Shown here: piece after piece, positions 1 through 6,455 of the stretch
How the letters are laid out: every line of letters begins with the position of its first letter
Position numbering within the stretch: position 1 is the first letter of the stretch
NCBI GenBank assembly: GCA_002352285.1
Contig: DEIC01000114.1
Coordinates: 5,344 to 21,901, forward strand
Source of the DNA: Alphaproteobacteria bacterium UBA2784
GTDB lineage: Bacteria > Pseudomonadota > Alphaproteobacteria > Micropepsales > Micropepsaceae
Reading direction: 5' to 3'
Length of the DNA: 16,558 bases
The notes under the pieces: generated by a model
What the model saw: only the letters and a program-made list of their open reading frames with translations
What the model was told of the DNA's origin: nothing
Database searches by the model: none
Position numbers and translations under genes: made by a program

Positions 1-5
1 AAAGG

Positions 6-35
6 GGCCGGGCGCGTTGCCCGGCCTTTGCTTTT
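6..35 (+). terminator. Rho-independent terminator of an upstream off-window gene
   Basis: An 8-bp perfect GC stem, GGCCGGGC at 6-13 pairing with GCCCGGCC at 19-26 around the loop GCGTT, is followed by TTTGCTTTT at 27-35. The stem can extend by two G-T pairs. This is the shape of an intrinsic terminator for a gene that ends left of the window. Its T-tract has the same interrupted form (TTTGCTTT) as the terminator at 11163-11195. Confidence 0.65.
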
Positions 36-36
36 G

Positions 37-41
37 GGAGG
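37..41 (+). promoter_or_regulatory. Shine-Dalgarno GGAGG that fixes the SDR start
   Basis: A perfect GGAGG lies five bases before ATG 47. It argues for starting the dehydrogenase there rather than at the in-frame TTG at 17, which sits inside the upstream terminator hairpin. Confidence 0.7.
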
Positions 42-46
42 GGCAC

Positions 47-784
47 ATGATCGCCATCGACTTTTCCGGTCAGACGGTATTGGTAACCGGCGGCACGTCC
101 GGCATTGGCAATGGCATAGCCCGCGCGTTCTTGAGGGCAGGGGCGGCAGTGCACGTTACCGGCACGCGGCCCGCAGCCGGTTATGCGGCGGAGGATGGCT
201 CCGACCTGTCTGGCCTTGCCTTCCATCAGCTCGATATTGCCGATGATGAAGCTGTTGCGGCCTTCGCGGCAAAGTTCGGCGCGCTTGACGTGCTCGTGAA
301 CAGCGTCGGCACCGTTGCCTATAAGCGCAAAGAATTCGAGATGGAGACTTTCCGCCGCATCATGGACGTCAACCTCAACGGCGTCATGCACATCTCAACG
401 CTGTTCCATGACCGGCTTGCAGCAGCCAGGGGAAGCATCATCCAGATCGCTTCGCTCGCCTCGTTCTTCTCTACCCGCAACAATCCGGCCTACAGCGCCT
501 CAAAGGGTGGCCTTGCCATCCTGACAAAAACGCTGGCCGACAATTGGGGCCGCGATGGCATCCGCGTGAATGCGATAGCGCCCGGCTTTGTCGCGTCGAA
601 ACTCACGCGCGTCAGCCGCGACAACCCGAAAATTTACGAGGCGTCCATCCGCCGCACGCCTCTGGGCCGCTGGGGCACGCCAGACGACATGGGAAACGCA
701 GCCCTTTTCCTTGCGTCACCCTTGGCATCTTTCATCACAGGGCAGACAATCTGCGTTGATGGCGGCATCAGCCTTTCAACCTGA
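47..784 (+). CDS. SDR-family NAD(P)-dependent oxidoreductase
   Basis: Classical short-chain dehydrogenase/reductase of 245 residues, the usual length for the family. It should interconvert an alcohol or 3-hydroxyacyl group and its ketone with NAD(P)(H) in the cytoplasm. The cofactor loop TGGTSGIG is at 14-21, the NNAG-type motif reads NSVG at 85-88, an Asn of the DVNLNG segment is at 109, and the active site is Ser136, Tyr149 and Lys153 (YSASK). The C-terminal GQTICVDGG motif is the standard family ending. ATG 47 is chosen because GGAGG precedes it. An alpha/beta hydrolase starts seven bases after the stop, so the two are probably co-transcribed. Acyclic terpene (Atu) clusters also contain SDRs, but I cannot assign this one to AtuB or AtuG; the substrate is unknown. 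Family assignment is secure. Confidence 0.93.
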   Translation: MIAIDFSGQTVLVTGGTSGIGNGIARAFLRAGAAVHVTGTRPAAGYAAEDGSDLSGLAFHQLDIADDEAVAAFAAKFGALDVLVNSVGTVAYKRKEFEMETFRRIMDVNLNGVMHISTLFHDRLAAARGSIIQIASLASFFSTRNNPAYSASKGGLAILTKTLADNWGRDGIRVNAIAPGFVASKLTRVSRDNPKIYEASIRRTPLGRWGTPDDMGNAALFLASPLASFITGQTICVDGGISLST

Positions 785-790
785 GTGGAA

Positions 791-1678
791 ATGAGCGTGG
801 AACTGAAACCGGAACAATTGACGGTGACCATCAAGGATGGGCCGGTCCACGTGCTGCATTGGCCGGGCGATGCCACGAAGCCGTCATTCCACTTTGCCCA
901 CGCCAACGGCTTTAATGCGGGCACCTATCGCAAGCTTCTGGCCCCGCTTGCGGGCAAGTTTCCGATCTTTGCCAGCGACCTGCGCGGTCATGGGTTGACC
1001 GATCTGCCCGCCGATCCTGAACAGCACGCCGACTGGCAGATGTATGGCCGTGATGTCAGCCAGCTTCTCGATGCGCTCGACCAGCCCGCCTGGGTCTTGG
1101 CGGGTCATTCGATGGGCGCTGTTGCCAGCGCGCTCGCTGCTGCCGCAAACCCCGCCCGCTTGCGCGGTCTTTTGATGCTGGAACCGGTCACCTATCCGCG
1201 CGTCTGGCGCGTGATCCGTTCCGTTCAGCGCGCCTTGGGCCGCAAGAACGACAATCCGATGGCGCAAATGACCATGCGCCGCCGCGAGATTTTTCCTGAT
1301 CGCGAGATGGCGTTTCGCGCTTACAGGGGCCGCGGCGCATTCCGCACCTGGCCGGAAGAATATCTGCGGGATTTTCTCGATCACGGGCTATCCGCCCAGC
1401 CGGATGGCAGCATGAAACTTGCCTGCGCCCCTTCATGGGAGGCGGCAAACTATCGCGCCGGTCCGCCGCCGCTGGCTGATGCGCTGCGACGGCTCTCGTG
1501 CCCCATCACGGTCATGTATGGAACCGTGCGCTCAACCACTTTCGCAGGCGAGTTGCGCGCGATGAAGCGCGCCGCGCGCCAGCTGCGCGATATCCGCATT
1601 GAGGGCGCAAGCCACTTTCTGCCCAAGGAACATCCTGATCGCGTGCGCGAAGAGATCGTTGCGCTGATGGGAGCCTAA
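791..1678 (+). CDS. Alpha/beta-fold hydrolase
   Basis: An alpha/beta hydrolase of 295 residues, a cytoplasmic esterase, thioesterase or C-C/epoxide hydrolase type without a signal peptide. Visible landmarks are the oxyanion-loop region HANGF at 37-41, SDLRGHG at 62-68, the nucleophile elbow GHSMG with Ser107, and the catalytic His275 in GASHF. The usual catalytic Asp after strand 7 is absent: the segment reads VMYGTVRST at 241-249. Glu131, in LLMLEPV at the end of strand 6, sits where some dehalogenase-like members carry the acid and may replace it. ATG 791 is preferred over the GTG at 785. It follows the SDR closely and probably shares its transcript. Its last four bases overlap the convergent thioesterase gene. 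Substrate not predictable. Confidence 0.88.
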   Translation: MSVELKPEQLTVTIKDGPVHVLHWPGDATKPSFHFAHANGFNAGTYRKLLAPLAGKFPIFASDLRGHGLTDLPADPEQHADWQMYGRDVSQLLDALDQPAWVLAGHSMGAVASALAAAANPARLRGLLMLEPVTYPRVWRVIRSVQRALGRKNDNPMAQMTMRRREIFPDREMAFRAYRGRGAFRTWPEEYLRDFLDHGLSAQPDGSMKLACAPSWEAANYRAGPPPLADALRRLSCPITVMYGTVRSTTFAGELRAMKRAARQLRDIRIEGASHFLPKEHPDRVREEIVALMGA

Positions 1679-2595
1679 ACACTCAATCCGGGAATGAGCA
1701 GGCTCTCCAGCCTGGTGCGCCGCTCGGGTGGAATGTCGATGGCCTTGCGGGCGTGAAGATCAAAGGTGATGGCAACCGCCTCAGCGGTCATCACGGCTTC
1801 GCCCGAGTCAACATCAAACAGCCAGTGGCACCAGGAATAGGTCTTGTTACCGACATGGCGCAGGCCGGTCTTGAGGCACAGCACATCGCCATCCTCGGCG
1901 GCCTTGCGATGCACCATGCGGTATTCAAGCGCGGCGCCGCCCAGATTGCCGCCGCGCACATCGCCAACGATTCCCGGCTCGCGCGTCTGCGCCAGGAGGG
2001 CAGGGATCGCATCCGAAACGCGGCCCATATAGTGGCGCACCTGCAGGCGGCCATAGGCGTCGCACTCGTGGCGCTTCACAATGCCCTGAAACGTCGTGAA
2101 CATGCCAAGCGTCTCGGCGTCTTCCAGTGTCGGATTTTGCCGCGGCACACCCATCGTGATGCCGCGCGGGGCTGCGGCCTCCGGCATTTCCACTTTCAGG
2201 CTCTCGGCGGCCTCGCGTGCCGGGCCCGGGATCACATGCGGTTTCAATGACGCGCGTGAAACGAATGCGGCATCAAGGATCATGGTGGCGGCAATCGAAT
2301 TGTCGGCCATGTTGTGGAGTACCTGCACCACGCGCAGCGAGTGCTCCCGCACGTCCAGCACGCCCGCGCGCATGGTCATAGGTGTGCCGGGGCGCAATTC
2401 GCGGTGAAAGCGCAGATGATGGTCTATCGGCACAAAGCCGGTGTCATGCTGGCGGGCATGGGCCGGGCCAAGCCCGATGGCCTGCGCCAGTGCATCAAGC
2501 CCTTCAATCGACTTCTCGCAATAGAACTGGACGTTCAGGTGCCCCATCTGGTCGCACTCCCACGTCTGCACGCTCGAACGATAGACATCAATCAT
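1675..2595 (-). CDS. Two-hotdog-domain acyl-CoA thioesterase-like protein (copy A)
   Basis: A 306-residue protein made of two hotdog domains of the 4-hydroxybenzoyl-CoA thioesterase/FcbC kind. The N-terminal domain opens with WECDQMGHLNVQF (12-24), the D-x-x-GH-x-N motif whose Asp (here 15) is catalytic in FcbC-type enzymes. The C-terminal domain opens with HECDAYGRLQVRHY (176-189), keeping Asp179 but changing GH-N to GR-Q. It probably hydrolyses an acyl-CoA to free acid and CoA in the cytoplasm. ATG 2595 is preferred over the longer frame to 2670: it directly precedes the fold, lies ten bases after the stop of the upstream paralogue, and has GAGAGAA upstream. It is the last gene of the TetR transcript. 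No terminator separates it from the convergent hydrolase. Hydrolase activity is inferred; a hydratase- or binding-type hotdog is possible. Confidence 0.82.
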   Translation of the reverse strand: MIDVYRSSVQTWECDQMGHLNVQFYCEKSIEGLDALAQAIGLGPAHARQHDTGFVPIDHHLRFHRELRPGTPMTMRAGVLDVREHSLRVVQVLHNMADNSIAATMILDAAFVSRASLKPHVIPGPAREAAESLKVEMPEAAAPRGITMGVPRQNPTLEDAETLGMFTTFQGIVKRHECDAYGRLQVRHYMGRVSDAIPALLAQTREPGIVGDVRGGNLGGAALEYRMVHRKAAEDGDVLCLKTGLRHVGNKTYSWCHWLFDVDSGEAVMTAEAVAITFDLHARKAIDIPPERRTRLESLLIPGLSV

Positions 2596-2605
2596 GGCGG
2601 TTCTC

Positions 2606-3472
2606 TCAGAGTGACGGATTCTTGCGGGCGCGCTCGGGCAGGGGAACGGCGCGTCGTGTGGTGCGGTCAATCAGAACGGCTGCGCCTTCGGCCGCAAGGA
2701 TGGGCGCTCCAGACAGCGCGTGAAACAGATGATGCGAAAACCGCATCATCTTGCTGCCCGCCGCATGAAAGGACGTGGTGATGAAAAAGGGTTCTCCCGC
2801 ACGCAGCACGCCGTGAAAGCGCATGCCCAGCTCTGCGGATGCCGTTGCAAGATTTTCCTGGACCTGCCAGTGGCGGCCAATGTCGGCCGCCTGCCACATA
2901 TGGGCCTGCGCTTCCGAGATGCGCGCCATGATGGTGCGAACACCTGGCTCGCCTGCAGCGGTGCAGTCGCTGGCGTGAATGATGCCGCGATTGCTCTCAA
3001 AACGCGGGGCATCCTGCACAAGATCGAGCGAGGGCGCGTGCGTGAAAATGGCTGCATCAATGGCGCGCGGCTGGGCCTGAACATGGGGCGCGCTCTCGCC
3101 CGCCAGCGCGGCAAGCCGCGCGGCGTCACGCTCATCGGCGCAGGAGAGTTCGGCGATCTGGCTGGACGCAAGCACATCGCTGCCATTTGCCATGAGGAAT
3201 TGCAGTGTCAGCCGTGCGCGATCCTGTGTCAGTGCGGCGGCGCGTATGCTGACGAGATCGCTTGTCCGCAATTCATGGGAGAAGCGGAAATGCAGATGAT
3301 CGATGCGCGGCAGCGGAACATCGGCCAGCGCCACCAGATGCGCCAGCGCGTCGGAAAACTTGGCGGCATGGAATTGCAGGTTCATGTGACCCATCTCGTC
3401 ACATTCCCACGGGTTCACATATCCGCGATGCACCACGCGGCCAGAAAGTGATCCCGCGTGCGCGCGTGTCAT
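2606..3472 (-). CDS. Two-hotdog-domain thioesterase-like protein (copy B)
   Basis: A 288-residue paralogue of the downstream gene, sharing the opening PWECDEMGHMNLQFH (21-35) and the two-domain plan. Asp25 of the N-terminal motif is kept. The C-terminal repeat, DCTAAGEPGVRTIMARISEA (169-188), has Thr171 where copy A has Asp179 and has lost the GH-N residues, so only the first domain looks able to catalyse. The two copies may form a hetero-oligomer with complementary active sites, which is inference. The start ATG overlaps the TetR stop (ATGA at 3469-3472), pointing to translational coupling with the regulator. Likely role is acyl-CoA hydrolysis or ligand binding linked to the acyl-CoA pathway upstream. 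Family placement rests on the motif; the substrate is unknown. Confidence 0.8.
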   Translation of the reverse strand: MTRAHAGSLSGRVVHRGYVNPWECDEMGHMNLQFHAAKFSDALAHLVALADVPLPRIDHLHFRFSHELRTSDLVSIRAAALTQDRARLTLQFLMANGSDVLASSQIAELSCADERDAARLAALAGESAPHVQAQPRAIDAAIFTHAPSLDLVQDAPRFESNRGIIHASDCTAAGEPGVRTIMARISEAQAHMWQAADIGRHWQVQENLATASAELGMRFHGVLRAGEPFFITTSFHAAGSKMMRFSHHLFHALSGAPILAAEGAAVLIDRTTRRAVPLPERARKNPSL

Positions 3473-4107
3473 TGCCTCTCGCCCGGGATCAAAGCTGCCG
3501 AGAGCGATTTCAGGACTTCAGCGCCATCCATCTGCAGGGCCTCAAGACTGCCTGTGCGCGACAGAACGGCAAGTCCGATGGAAGTGGCAGCAGCAGCAAG
3601 CGTGAGCGCATTGGCGTGCGGGACCGCGTGACCACCCTTGGCCAGCGGCTCGTGCAGCGAGGTCAGGAGCGCGATGAAGCGTCCGGTCACGGCGCGCCGC
3701 GCCTCCGGGCCCACGTCGCCGCCGCCCGCGCCCATGGGAAACATCAGCGCGTCAATCGCACCCTCGTCGTGCGCCAGATGGTTGAAGAGGTCAGTCAGGC
3801 GCGCGGCCAGGACGCCGTGCGGTTCCGCCGCCTTCATCTCGCGCAGGCTGCGCGCCAGATGGGCGAGGTCTTGCACGTGCAGTTCTGCCAGAAGCTCGGC
3901 CCGCGACCGGAAATAGGAATAGACCGCGCCGGGTGCATAGCCCGCTTCGGCCGCAACGGCGCGGATGGTCAGCGCGTCTGCGCCAAAAGCCCCCAGCACG
4001 CGGCGCGCCGCATCAAGGATGGCCTTGCGTTTGAAGTCATAAAGGGCCTGACGCCGCTCTGGCTGCTGCCTTGTCTTTGCGCTTTCGCGCCGCGCTGGTT
4101 CCGCCAT
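3469..4107 (-). CDS. TetR/AcrR-family transcriptional regulator
   Basis: A 212-residue regulator with an N-terminal TetR DNA-binding domain: helix 1 near KAILDAARRVLGAFG (28-42), then the helix-turn-helix LTIRAVAAEAGYAPGAVYSYF (46-66). The rest is a divergent alpha-helical ligand domain, as is normal for the family. Such proteins usually repress nearby genes and release DNA on binding a small molecule, here perhaps an acyl-CoA. It heads a transcript with two hotdog proteins (ATGA overlap with the first) and lies 88 bp from the end of the carboxylase/dehydrogenase operon. A strong inverted-repeat cluster 29-53 bases upstream of its ATG suggests autoregulation. AtuR of the acyclic terpene pathway is also TetR-type, so an AtuR-like role is plausible, but the sequence alone does not prove it. 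Only the family is certain. Confidence 0.92.
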   Translation of the reverse strand: MAEPARRESAKTRQQPERRQALYDFKRKAILDAARRVLGAFGADALTIRAVAAEAGYAPGAVYSYFRSRAELLAELHVQDLAHLARSLREMKAAEPHGVLAARLTDLFNHLAHDEGAIDALMFPMGAGGGDVGPEARRAVTGRFIALLTSLHEPLAKGGHAVPHANALTLAAAATSIGLAVLSRTGSLEALQMDGAEVLKSLSAALIPGERQ

Positions 4108-4135
4108 GGCCGCTTCCCTTGCGAATCACCCTGAT

Positions 4136-4160
4136 TGAACAATGTTCAGTTTTCTGAACA
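4136..4160. promoter_or_regulatory. Composite inverted-repeat operator upstream of the TetR gene
   Basis: Three alternating half-sites form two overlapping palindromes. TGAACA-A-TGTTCA (4136-4148) is a perfect 13-base repeat; TGTTCAG-TTTT-CTGAACA (4143-4160) is a perfect 18-base repeat sharing the middle half-site. The cluster overlaps the possible minus-strand promoter at 4139-4167. This is the arrangement expected for an autoregulated TetR-type repressor. Binding by this regulator is inferred from position. Confidence 0.72.
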
Positions 4161-4167
4161 CCGGCAA
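4139..4167 (-). promoter_or_regulatory. Possible sigma-70 promoter of the TetR gene
   Basis: On the minus strand TTGCCG (4167-4162) and CATTGT (4144-4139) are separated by 17 bases, matching -35 and -10 elements at four and three of six positions. The operator palindromes fill the spacer and the -10. The match is weak and rests mainly on position. Confidence 0.35.
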
Positions 4168-4195
4168 GGGCGCGCCCGGACGGCCAAGGAGCATC

Positions 4196-5260
4196 TTACG
4201 CCACCTCAACGCCTTCCAGCCGCAGAAGCTCACGCAGCCGCGCTTCGTTGGGCGCCGTCTCGGGCAAGGCAAGGCCGGGGCGCAAGGCTGCCTTGCCATC
4301 CAGCCCCAGGATGCGCTCAACCGCTGCGACCGCCCCAATGGCCGTCAAATGCGCCTGACCCTGCCGGTCAAGAAGGGTGATCTGGCGCGACTGCGGCTTG
4401 CCCTCTTTTGTGCCTGAAAGCGCGATCACGATCTCATGCGCCGCGCCTGCTGCCTTGGGGTTGTGCGCTGGCGTCTTGCCGCGTGAGAGCCGCTCCACAA
4501 GGCCCCAAAGCCGGGTCTTGATGAGAAACCGCATGGCGCGCGTGGCGCCATCTGAGTCAAGCCCGATGCGGATGAGAACATCCTTTGCGCCCGTCGCCTG
4601 AGCCAGCGTCACCACATCAGCCATGCTCATGCGGCTGACAATGCGGGTGCGGCCTGATGGAAACGTGACGCGCTCAGGCGCACTCATCGGCGGCACGATG
4701 CGCCATGCGCCGCCGGTCCTGACCGTGAAGCGCTCATCAAGCCCGGTGCCGGCGCCTGCCGAGTCTGGCCCCGTTTTGTCGTTGCGGTCGAAAAGGATCG
4801 ACAGCTCGACGCGCTCTACCGCGCTGAACGCGCGCGCCGCGCCAGCCGCCAGAATGGCAGGAACGCCCGCCATCCAGTTGGAGGAAAGCAGAACGGGCGC
4901 ACGCGGCGTTTCCAGCGCCGCCGTCGCGAACGCCGCAACCTGTGCCTCAAGCCCGCGCGTGATGTCGGCATAGGCGGCACCCCGGCGGATCGCCGCACGC
5001 AACAGATGATCGTCAGGGTCGTGAACCAGCCCGATGACGGCCGACAATTCACCTGCCGTCGCAAGCGGATCAGGTTTGCCAATATCCATCACCAGCGGTT
5101 CGGCATTGCCCAGCGCCGAAGCGACGGCCGCCGCCTTCGCCTGATTGCGTCCGCCGATGACAAGTCGCAATTCGGGATGATGCTTGCGCAGCAACCCGGC
5201 AACCAATGAGCCGACAACGCCATAACCACCTGCAAGCAGGACACGAGACGCCGTTCCCAT
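4196..5260 (-). CDS. Saccharopine dehydrogenase-like NAD(P)-binding protein
   Basis: A 354-residue protein with an N-terminal Rossmann fold, VLLAGGYGVVGSLVAGLL (7-24), and GGRNQAKAAAVASAL (36-50) ending strand 2, as in saccharopine dehydrogenase-like and trans-acting enoyl reductase-like proteins. Such proteins bind NAD(P)H, but most members have no known substrate. The C-terminal half shows no motif I recognise. It is the last gene of the carboxylase/dehydrogenase operon and may reduce or oxidise an intermediate of that pathway, which is inference. ATG 5260 lies five bases after the upstream stop; an in-frame GTG at 5269 overlaps that stop as GTGA and is a real alternative. It is not a lysine-pathway gene by context, since no lysine genes are near. 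Confidence 0.78.
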   Translation of the reverse strand: MGTASRVLLAGGYGVVGSLVAGLLRKHHPELRLVIGGRNQAKAAAVASALGNAEPLVMDIGKPDPLATAGELSAVIGLVHDPDDHLLRAAIRRGAAYADITRGLEAQVAAFATAALETPRAPVLLSSNWMAGVPAILAAGAARAFSAVERVELSILFDRNDKTGPDSAGAGTGLDERFTVRTGGAWRIVPPMSAPERVTFPSGRTRIVSRMSMADVVTLAQATGAKDVLIRIGLDSDGATRAMRFLIKTRLWGLVERLSRGKTPAHNPKAAGAAHEIVIALSGTKEGKPQSRQITLLDRQGQAHLTAIGAVAAVERILGLDGKAALRPGLALPETAPNEARLRELLRLEGVEVA

Positions 5261-5265
5261 GGCGA

Positions 5266-6447
5266 TCACAACCCGATCTGCCGTGCCGCAAGATCGCGCA
5301 TGATTTCCTCCGACCCGCCGCCAATCGCATTCACGCGCACCTCGCGATAGATGCGCTCAACCCGGTTACCGCGCATATAACCCGCGCCGCCCAGAATCTG
5401 CATTGCCTCGCGCGCGCAGAACTCCAGCGTCAGGGTCGCCTGCACCTTCAGCATGGCCAGATCAGCCACCGGCGTTTCGCCGTTGGAAACGCGCCACGCG
5501 CACATCTCCAGATAGGCCTGCGACGCGTTGATCTGGCGATACATCTCGGCCACCTTGTGACGGATCACCTGATGATCGGCGAGCCTTTTGCCGAAAGTCT
5601 CGCGCTGCTGCGCCCACTTCACGGCTTCTTCCAGACACACACGCGACGAGGCAATCGCGCCCGACGCCATGCCCAGCCGCTCGCCGTTGAAATTGCGCAT
5701 GATCCCGGCAAAGCCCTGGTTCTCCCCACCGATCAGGTTTTCAGCGGGCACCCGCACATCATCGAAATAGACCGCTGCCGTGTCAGACGCCCACCAGCCC
5801 TGCTTGTCGAGCTTGGTGCGCGAAAGCCCTGCGCGGTCCGCTTCGATCAGCATCAGCGAAATGCCGGCATAGCCCGGCCCGCCCGTACGCACCGCTGTTG
5901 TGAAGTAATCCGCGCGCATGCCGCCCGTGAGGAACATTTTCGAGCCCTGGATGATGAATTCATCACCTTCGCGCCGCGCGCGCGTTTTGATCTGGGCCAC
6001 GTCAGAGCCGCCCGATGGCTCGGTGATCGCAAGGCTGATGCGCTTGTCGCCGGAAAGCACGGCAGGCGCGATGCGCCGTTTCATCTCCTCGCTGCCGATG
6101 GCCAGAATGGGCGGCAGGCCGATGCCATGCACCATCAGACTTGCCGAAATGCCGCCCGCACCGATGCGCGCCATCTCCTCTGATGTCACCATGCCATGAA
6201 AGCGGTCCAGTCCCTCGCTGATGCCGCCATATTCCTCGGGATAGCCCATGCGCAGCAGGCCGAAGTCGGACGCCTTTTTGTAAAGCGCGAGCGGGATTTC
6301 ACCCTTCTCCTCCCACTCGTTGACGAAGGGAACAATTTCCTTGTCGATCCACTTGCGCAGCGCCATGCGCCACGCCTCATGCGTTTCCTTGAAGAAGGGC
6401 GAGGGCGGGCGTGTCGTGTCGAAATTGATCTGTGTGCCTTTGGCCAT
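5266..6447 (-). CDS. Acyl-CoA dehydrogenase (operon copy 1)
   Basis: A 393-residue FAD-dependent acyl-CoA dehydrogenase that should desaturate an acyl-CoA at C2-C3 and pass electrons to ETF. Family blocks are AITEPSGGSD (140-149), the FAD/substrate middle domain, RETFGKRL (282-289) and the C-terminal QILGGAGYMRGNRVERIYRE block. The position of the MCAD catalytic Glu (YEGT) is Gly in IGGGSEEI. Instead Glu256 in NGERLG matches the catalytic Glu of isovaleryl-CoA and long-chain dehydrogenases, so it should be active on branched or bulky substrates. ATG 6447 is preferred over the TTG at 6459. It follows the biotin subunit by eight bases and precedes the saccharopine-dehydrogenase-like gene. It differs clearly from the second dehydrogenase, so the two may act on different substrates or steps. 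Confidence 0.93.
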   Translation of the reverse strand: MAKGTQINFDTTRPPSPFFKETHEAWRMALRKWIDKEIVPFVNEWEEKGEIPLALYKKASDFGLLRMGYPEEYGGISEGLDRFHGMVTSEEMARIGAGGISASLMVHGIGLPPILAIGSEEMKRRIAPAVLSGDKRISLAITEPSGGSDVAQIKTRARREGDEFIIQGSKMFLTGGMRADYFTTAVRTGGPGYAGISLMLIEADRAGLSRTKLDKQGWWASDTAAVYFDDVRVPAENLIGGENQGFAGIMRNFNGERLGMASGAIASSRVCLEEAVKWAQQRETFGKRLADHQVIRHKVAEMYRQINASQAYLEMCAWRVSNGETPVADLAMLKVQATLTLEFCAREAMQILGGAGYMRGNRVERIYREVRVNAIGGGSEEIMRDLAARQIGL

Positions 6448-6455
6448 GCGGCGTC

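Noticed and set aside
4168..4177. Palindrome GGGCGCGCCC as terminator of the five-gene operon
   Set aside because: No loop of workable size and no T-tract; probably chance in GC-rich DNA. The operon may read through into the TetR gene.
5206..6183. Open frame of 325 codons on the plus strand, opposite acyl-CoA dehydrogenase copy 1
   Set aside because: Antisense to a conserved enzyme, His/Arg-rich, no recognisable domain.
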